Shown here piece by piece: positions 57,990 to 64,000 of a stretch of DNA of 64,000 nucleotides. A program made the translations under genes and the position numbers. This DNA comes from Gigaspora rosea (taxonomy: Eukaryota; Glomeromycota; Glomeromycetes; Diversisporales; Gigasporaceae), in the NCBI GenBank assembly GCA_003550325.1, contig QKWP01001173.1, positions 95,592 through 159,591 of the forward strand, written 5' to 3'. Position 1 is the stretch's first letter. Each line of letters begins with the position of its first letter. The notes under the pieces were generated by a model. That model was not told the DNA's origin and made no database searches. It saw only the letters and a list, made by a program, of their open reading frames with translations.

Positions 57990-60900
57990 CCGTTAAAACC
58001 AGATGCGTTAATCTACATACTGTATAAATTATATTCAACAAAAAAAGATATACTAAATGCATTAAAAAATAATGCTATGTAAAATCTGAATTGCGAACTA
58101 AATGCATATGTATGGTCTCAATTTAGGTTTCGCCCTTAGTAAGTAAATTTTTACTTTACGATGTTACTATCCGGTTAGGAGATATCAAACCCGCCGTAGA
58201 GCTATCGGGATAGTAAACGAAGTGGACATCACATGATAACATTAAATAAGGCCAATATATTAATCTTTATTCATAAAATGAGAACGAAGTCTGAAATACA
58301 TGCAAGGCAAATACATTGGTCTTTTATATATGTTAACTATCTAGAATTCCCTCCTTTCATCGGGTCAACTTCCTTCTGATATTTCTAATCTTTAATTCTT
58401 AAACACCAATGAAACTTTCCCTTTGTAACTCTACCCAATTCAAGTCTTATAGCCGAAGTATAACCATTTAGACATTCCCATATTATTACTCTTTCAGGCT
58501 AGAAGATTATTGGCAATACGTGAAAGCCTGATATTAACATGAGCAATTCGAAGGACGTGTAGACTATACTTCTTAATTGGGCATGGGATACTTAATATCA
58601 TCAGCGGGCGTGTTTGATATTGGGGAACCGGGTACACATAATACAATACCATATAAGGCAATAACGTAGGGTAGGTATAAGTGTCATAATTTAGAAAGGG
58701 ATGAACAATCATCATTGTGGGACAGTTTAAGGTTTATGGATGATCGATCGAATTGTGATAGTGCAGGGATAAAGTAACATGGATAATGATCATAAGGGAG
58801 ATTCGGCGCAAAAATATTTTTAATAGTATAACATACTCTTTTCCTTTATTTTCAAGCTCCTGCGAGAAAGATTAAAAATAAATACAGAGGTTTCCTTCGG
58901 TTTTAAAATACCTACTAACTCAATGTATCAATCAATAAAATTCTCAACAGAATCCTCGAAAATATCAGAACAAAATTTGTCACTGTCTCCAATATTCATC
59001 TATTAAAGTAGAGGAGAGGTTGTGCATCAACTCATCATAAAAATGGAATTGGAGTTGAAAAAGATGAACATGGAGCATCAAAAAAAAATTTCTTTTAGAT
59101 CTCCCAAAGAGATTTTAAAACCTCAAAAGCCAACGAAATTTATCTGACGATCTAACTATACTAGGCAGTACATAGTTGAATTCTCCTTGCCCTAGTACTC
59201 GAAGGGTACGCGATTGAATCTTACCAGCTTCGATTAAAATGATTTATAATTCCAATTAACAAAGACAAAAAAAAAATTCAAAATTCTAACAAAAACAAAT
59301 TATTGTTCCTATCATTGATCCTTCTTATGCACAGTACTTATTCCAGCCAGTACCAGGCTATTTTCGTGACTTACAGTCCCTCGATTCAACAAACAAATTT
59401 AACAAAAAAATTTTAAATTCTAGATTATTTGTCTTCATTCGGCATTTGCATCATTGTGATCTTATGGTGGCGGTTAAGGTTGTACATCGGTATCATCAAA
59501 AAAATCGAAATCGGAAAGGATAAACATGTTGCAAAATGTAATGCATGATCATGTTATAAGAGGTCTTGGTGCGATTAAAAAATTGGAAGGGAGGTTTTTT
59601 TCATCAGAAGGAACACCGAGCTCAATCTGCTGGACTGTCTACAGCTCCGAAGTTAAGTTTAAAAAAAATTTTTTTTTTCTTCAATAGGCCGTTTTTAACT
59701 AATTTTTCCTTTCGACTCTTTTGTTTCATAGGAGTCATATTATAAAATATATTAAACTCTTTACAAGAACTTTTGAGAGGACTTCTGAAAGAAAAAAAAG
59801 ACGATACGATTTGGCTTGTGGTTTTGTGGGTGGGAGAGAAGGAGCAGAAAATTTTTTTTTCTGTCCTCCATTTACAATATAGTAGTAATACTTATATGGG
59901 GCAGAAAATTTATGGTTTTTAAAATTAGTCGAGAGCGTGTATGCGGAGGTCAAGATAGTTCAGGAGGGTCAGTCATGGGACCAAACAGTGAAACATTTCC
60001 CACCAACAGTGCAGCCAAAAATAAAGATCAATGGGATCGATTCTGTCCATCTTTTATCATATAAAAAAATAAAAAAAATAATTCTGGCATGTAGACAAAA
60101 AGAAAATCTTGATAGTGAAGATCCGAAATACGTTATTTTTCCAAGAAGTGATTATTGAGGTCGTGGTTTCAGAATTTTGAAAATGTTGCTTCATAAACGT
60201 TAAAAATTGACGAAATCTGAAGTGTGATGTAAAATTCTACACAATCGGCACCATATATTACTATCCAGTTGGGAGATATCAGACCCGCCTGTAGAGCTAT
60301 CGGGATAGTAAACGAAGTGGACATCACATGATAACATTAAATAAGGTCAATATATTAATCTTTATTCATAAAATGAGAATGAAGTCTGAAATACATGCAA
60401 GGCAAATACATTGGTCTTTTATACATGTTAACTATCTAGAATTCCCTCCTTTCATCAGGTCAACTTCCTTCCGATATTACTAATCTTTAATTCCTTAAAC
60501 ATCAATGAAACATTCCCTTCGTGACTCTACCCAATTCAAGTCTTATAGCCAAAGTATAACTATTTAAACATTCCCGTATTATTACTCTTTCAGTAGAAGA
60601 TTATTGGCAATACATGAAAGCCTGATATTAACATGAGCAATTCGAAGGACACGTAGACTATACTTCTTAATTGGGTGTGAGATACTTAATATTATCAGCG
60701 GGCGTGTTTGAGAAATTAGGGATCTGGGGTATATATAATACAATACCACATAAGGCAATAACGTAGGGTAGGTATAAGTGTCATAATTTAGAAAGGGATG
60801 AACAATCATCATCGTAGGACAGTTTAAGGTTTACGGATGATCGATCAGATTGTGATAGTGCAGGGATAAAGTAACAGGGGTGATGATTTTAAAGAAGATT

Positions 60901-61200
60901 CAGCGCAAAAATATTTTTAATAGTATAACAACGATTATGCCAAAGCTGGTTTTATACTAGTGTTACTAACAAAAAGATTCACTGCGATGTAACACAAGGT
61001 AAAACTTTAATTGCGAACTAATTATATAAATCATATACACATTTACATTTAATGCATTATCGTAAATCAGCTATATTTAAATGTTACATGCTCTCAATTC
61101 AGGTTTCACCCTTAGTTAATGCTTATATGATGCCAAAATTGGTTTTATACTAAGTTACCAATATAAAAGATTCACTGTTATGTGATAGTTAAATAAAAAT
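57990..61200. repeat. ~190-bp tandem repeat, split by an LTR element
   Basis: TTGCGAACTAA, CTCAATTTAGGTTTCGCCCTTAG (two overlapping words) and ATGCCAAAGCTGGTTTTATAC recur before 58162 and after 60930, and again near 61100-61190 (TCTCAATTCAGGTTTCACCC, ATGCCAAAATTGGTTTTATA). Confidence 0.65.
58162..60930 (+). mobile_element. short non-autonomous LTR retroelement, structurally whole
   Basis: LTRs at 58162-58833 (TGTTACTATCC...AGTATAACA) and 60256-60930 are about 672 and 675 bp and visibly similar with scattered differences, so the insertion is not very recent. ACGA at 58158-58161 and 60931-60934 is a 4-bp target duplication. The ~1.4-kb interior is too short for gag-pol; a small frame at 59937-60158 is not recognised. 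It must have depended on another element. Family undetermined. Confidence 0.8.
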
Positions 61201-61318
61201 TTTGAATGAACAAACGATGTTTGATCTTTACATTGAAATCAACGAAATTTTAGGTTAGTAACTCTATATTCAATATTAATTTTGGCACTATACATTTCAA
61301 TTTCGAAATAAGCAGCCT

Positions 61319-61379
61319 AAATGATGCCAAAGAAAGCTACCATTAACTAATTAAAATTGGCTTTTTTGGCATCACTTAT
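61319..61379. repeat. short palindrome with TGATGCCAAA ends
   Basis: AATGATGCCAAAGAAAGC and GCTTTTTTGGCATCACTT are inverted around a ~20-bp loop. The end word matches ATGATGCCAAA in the tandem repeat at 61128. Confidence 0.6.
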
Positions 61380-61428
61380 TAAATATATACAACCAGCATT
61401 ACATACTTGCCAATGTCACTTAAAACTA

Positions 61429-63927
61429 CTATTTTTGTCTTTGAGAGCAAGTTACTCGATTATGACTACTGCGTCCGCAAATTTTATAGTATAATTTACG
61501 TTTTGCTGGTTTGGGTAGTTCATCTGCACGTCGTATTCTATTAGTTTCTTTGGGCTGACCTTTTGACTTGCATTTATGAGGATTCATTAATTCTTCTAAA
61601 TTCAAATTCCCTTCAATTTCATTATCCAAAGTGCCATTTGAAGTAACTTCACTATCACTATCAGAAGATAGTTGTTCTTGGCAATCATTCAAATATTTAT
61701 CAAGAATAGCAATAAAGTTATAATCATGTCTTTGAACAGCTACTATTAAAGCTGCTCTAGCCTTGCTCCATGCCTCTCCATATAACTTATGCTCATTAAT
61801 AGTTTTGTGATTTATATCCTGAGCTTCAAATATAGCACCTTGATTTAAAACATTAAGATAAGGAACTGAGCTACTCCAACCCATCATCATTGATTCTTCC
61901 ATCTCAAACTTTTGTGCAACCAGAAATGGTTCTTTTGCTGGATCATTACAAGTTTCATTATACCAACGTGACCTTATAAGCTGAATATGAAATGCAGCAG
62001 CCTGAGTACACAGCATTGCCTAAAAAAAATGGCGACAAACTATTTCATGGTTACAATGCTCAAAACAAGAACATAAATGTGTTCTATCATTCAAGAGTAT
62101 TACAAAATGCTGTATTTTATTTGATACAATACGTCGAACCCCCGCATTTCTATAATCTTATTCATATCAACGAGATCAAGCATCGACTTGGCGATAATGT
62201 CAGTAAGATTTTGATTTTCACCAAATAAGACAGGATTATTAAGATTAATCTGCAATTTTGTAAGACTAACATTAATGCAGCAATGATAATTACTAGTTAG
62301 TAACTTGAAATTAATTGTACTGCTTATACTAAGATATTTCTGTAATTCATCTGGAACCACTATTGCAGCATGCTATTGTAATGATTGTTTGATTTGATCT
62401 TTCCAAATTTGTAGCATTTCTATAGTTAGATATTCGCGTAGCATTCTACAAACATTTGGAAGAATAGTATCAGCTGTTGCAACCAAAGCTGCTTTAGAAA
62501 CTGATGCACGAAATAAAGTGTATTCCATTTTTTTATCTTTTTCAAGAATGCATGCTGTTAATTTTTCTGCAAGTTCCAAGAGGACTGTACTGGAATTAAA
62601 TATTAACCTCTTGATTTTTGTATTATAGATTTCTACTTGTGAAGTAGATGACATCCCTGCTGTGAATAATTTAAGTACAAATGCTTTTGCCCATGAATGC
62701 TTATTAGCATAAAGCCATTGCAAATAATTAACCACATGTTAATTGTTATACTTTTCAAGAAGACATTTCTACCGATATTCAAATATTGTAATGGAACTAG
62801 TTTGCTGCACTTCAAAGAACTCTTTAATAAACTCGTCATAACAGTTTTAAGATGATTTTTCAGATTTAAAGGGATATTCTGTGCAATGTGAAACATGCAA
62901 TGAAGAGCGTTAGTAGTTGGAATTCATCGCGTATTGCATGACTAAGGCAGGGTTTACATCAGTAAAAATAATCTGTGGAACAGCTCCATGAGTTGCTACT
63001 TTGTTTTGCTGTAATATCCAGGTAGTGCATCTTTTGTTTCATTATCTGTTAATGCCTGTGCCACCAAACGTGATGACAAATGGTTATCAACTATTAAAAA
63101 AGCGATAATACCATCTCATAACCATTAGTAGAATCAGTTTATCATTCAGGACAATATTACTAAACTTCAGCCATCGCTCAATTTGGTCAGGAACATGTAG
63201 AATAATTAACGAAGACATTTACTATTCGGGTCCCAATCTACCTAAACATACCACTGAGGATCAACTTCTTTCTTACTTAGTAAATCTTTATACAATTGAC
63301 TGGCATCATTACTCTTATTACATAGTTTTGGACGAAATCATTGGATTACCTGTCGTAGCACTAGCATGTAAACTTTAGTAAAATATTTCTCTTCAAGGGC
63401 TTTATGAATCTGCTAAGGGCTACAATTCATCTTCGTTACAAAAAAATTGACATCCTCAGTCATCTTTGTTGTGAATGCTATATTTTCCTGAAGGTCTCTT
63501 GATCAAGCTTATGATTTCTATGGTCGTTAATTAATTTTGCAATATACACAAGTTTGTGAGAGTTATCTTTTCAGGACATGACAAATTTATTTGCCATGTA
63601 CATCCAATTCGCTTTGTTTAATTTCTTTTTTTGGGTCTTTACTTTTGGTTATTCACAAACCAGTATGCGTCTACGGACATTACCATTTTCTAATTTTTCA
63701 ATACAATAACAACGCACTTTAAATCCCTCTCTTTTTTCAAATTTTGTGATTTCATTCATAGCATGATACCAGTCACAAAATACCATGCCTACTTGTAATC
63801 TATAACGTTGAATAGTTTCAAGATTCTCTGCTTCTATTCTAATTTGATTCATATCATATAGTATTCCACTATTGACATCAAATTCAGCTTGATTATTATT
63901 ATTTGGTTCATTGAATATATTGTCCAC
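61429..63927 (-). pseudogene. Mutator-like (MULE) transposase, decayed
   Basis: Read on the minus strand from 63927: an N-terminal FAR1-like DNA-binding segment (LQVGMVFCDWYHAMNEITKF, KREGFKVRCYCIEK, RRILVCE; to 63649). A core follows with IIFTDVNPALVMQYA (second catalytic Asp region) and MFHIAQNIPLNLKNHLK. A SWIM zinc finger (CSCFEHCNHEIVCRHF) lies near 62035-62090, and the tail (62016-61429) ends in a zinc-knuckle-like KICGRSSHNRVTC that lacks the usual first Cys. Several stops and frame changes separate these blocks, for example a stop between the SWIM finger and the tail near 62018. MULE enzymes move elements with long TIRs; the TIRs of this copy are not identified. Confidence 0.8.
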
Positions 63928-64000
63928 ATAATTCTATTTATAAAAAGGTACATTAGCCTCATTAGCCTGAAATCCCCCTGGTAAACACCTCCTGAATTCA
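63928..64000. other. 5' flank of the MULE transposase
   Basis: Short stretch with CATTAGCCTCATTAGCCTG and CCCCCTGG; too short to locate a TIR. Confidence 0.3.

Noticed and set aside
58494-58715. Minus frame shared with 60582-60812
   Set aside because: Shared because the two LTRs are copies; no protein family recognised.
59600-59650. 5S-rRNA-like phrase (AGCTCCGAAGTTAAG after AACACCGAGC)
   Set aside because: Only a short stretch resembles 5S rRNA, without the rest of the gene; possibly chance or a 5S-derived repeat, not supportable.

Overview
The window is strongly AT-rich eukaryotic DNA, gene-poor and crowded with repeats. Short GT-AG introns, a TKL-type kinase with HRDLHxKN and DFG motifs, a Sel1-repeat protein, and abundant Mutator, hAT, pogo and Ty3 elements together suggest a large arbuscular-mycorrhizal fungal genome (Glomeromycotina, Gigaspora- or Rhizophagus-like). 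That assignment is inference from gene families; no species marker is present. The assembly has one long N run (27274-27775) and two single-N joins (23633, 43160).

Layout. 1-8300: AT-rich DNA with at least six miniature inverted-repeat or foldback elements, GACCCGGGTC-rich palindromes and short telomere-like tracts; one doubtful ORF at 680-1054. 8330-14444: the only convincing host genes, a head-to-head pair. On the minus strand lies a four-exon gene for a TKL pseudokinase fused to nine full Sel1 repeats (HRD is HKN, DFG is AYS). On the plus strand lies an F-box-like protein with three near-identical ~105-residue repeats and a C-terminal kinase whose catalytic motifs are kept. A 566-bp tandem duplication, differing at about three positions, covers both 5' ends and the shared promoter. 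14445-19470: a diverged tandem array of ~75-110-bp units, split by ~1.1 kb of other sequence. 19480-28400: foldback elements, LTR fossils, a young tRNA-derived SINE, a decayed hAT transposase, and an inverted-repeat family with an exact 393-bp duplicate beginning at the edge of the N gap. 28403-43159: nested LTR fossils, including one with a Sel1-like segment and a broken Ty3/gypsy element carrying two inserts. 43940-49312: TIR elements, a second and older SINE interrupted by a hAT-type MITE, and tandem repeats. 49332-53888: an LTR fossil followed by a 2.8-kb pogo-like transposon with TA target duplications and an intron beside its first catalytic aspartate. 53889-64000: gene-empty DNA, a short LTR element with 4-bp target duplications inserted into a tandem repeat, and a decayed Mutator-like transposase.

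How it works together. The head-to-head kinase/pseudokinase pair is the functional core: two proteins sharing a divergent promoter and a similar stretch before the kinase domain, one apparently active and one not. Regulation of one by the other is speculation. Everything else is mobile or formerly mobile DNA, much of it layered by insertion of one element into another.
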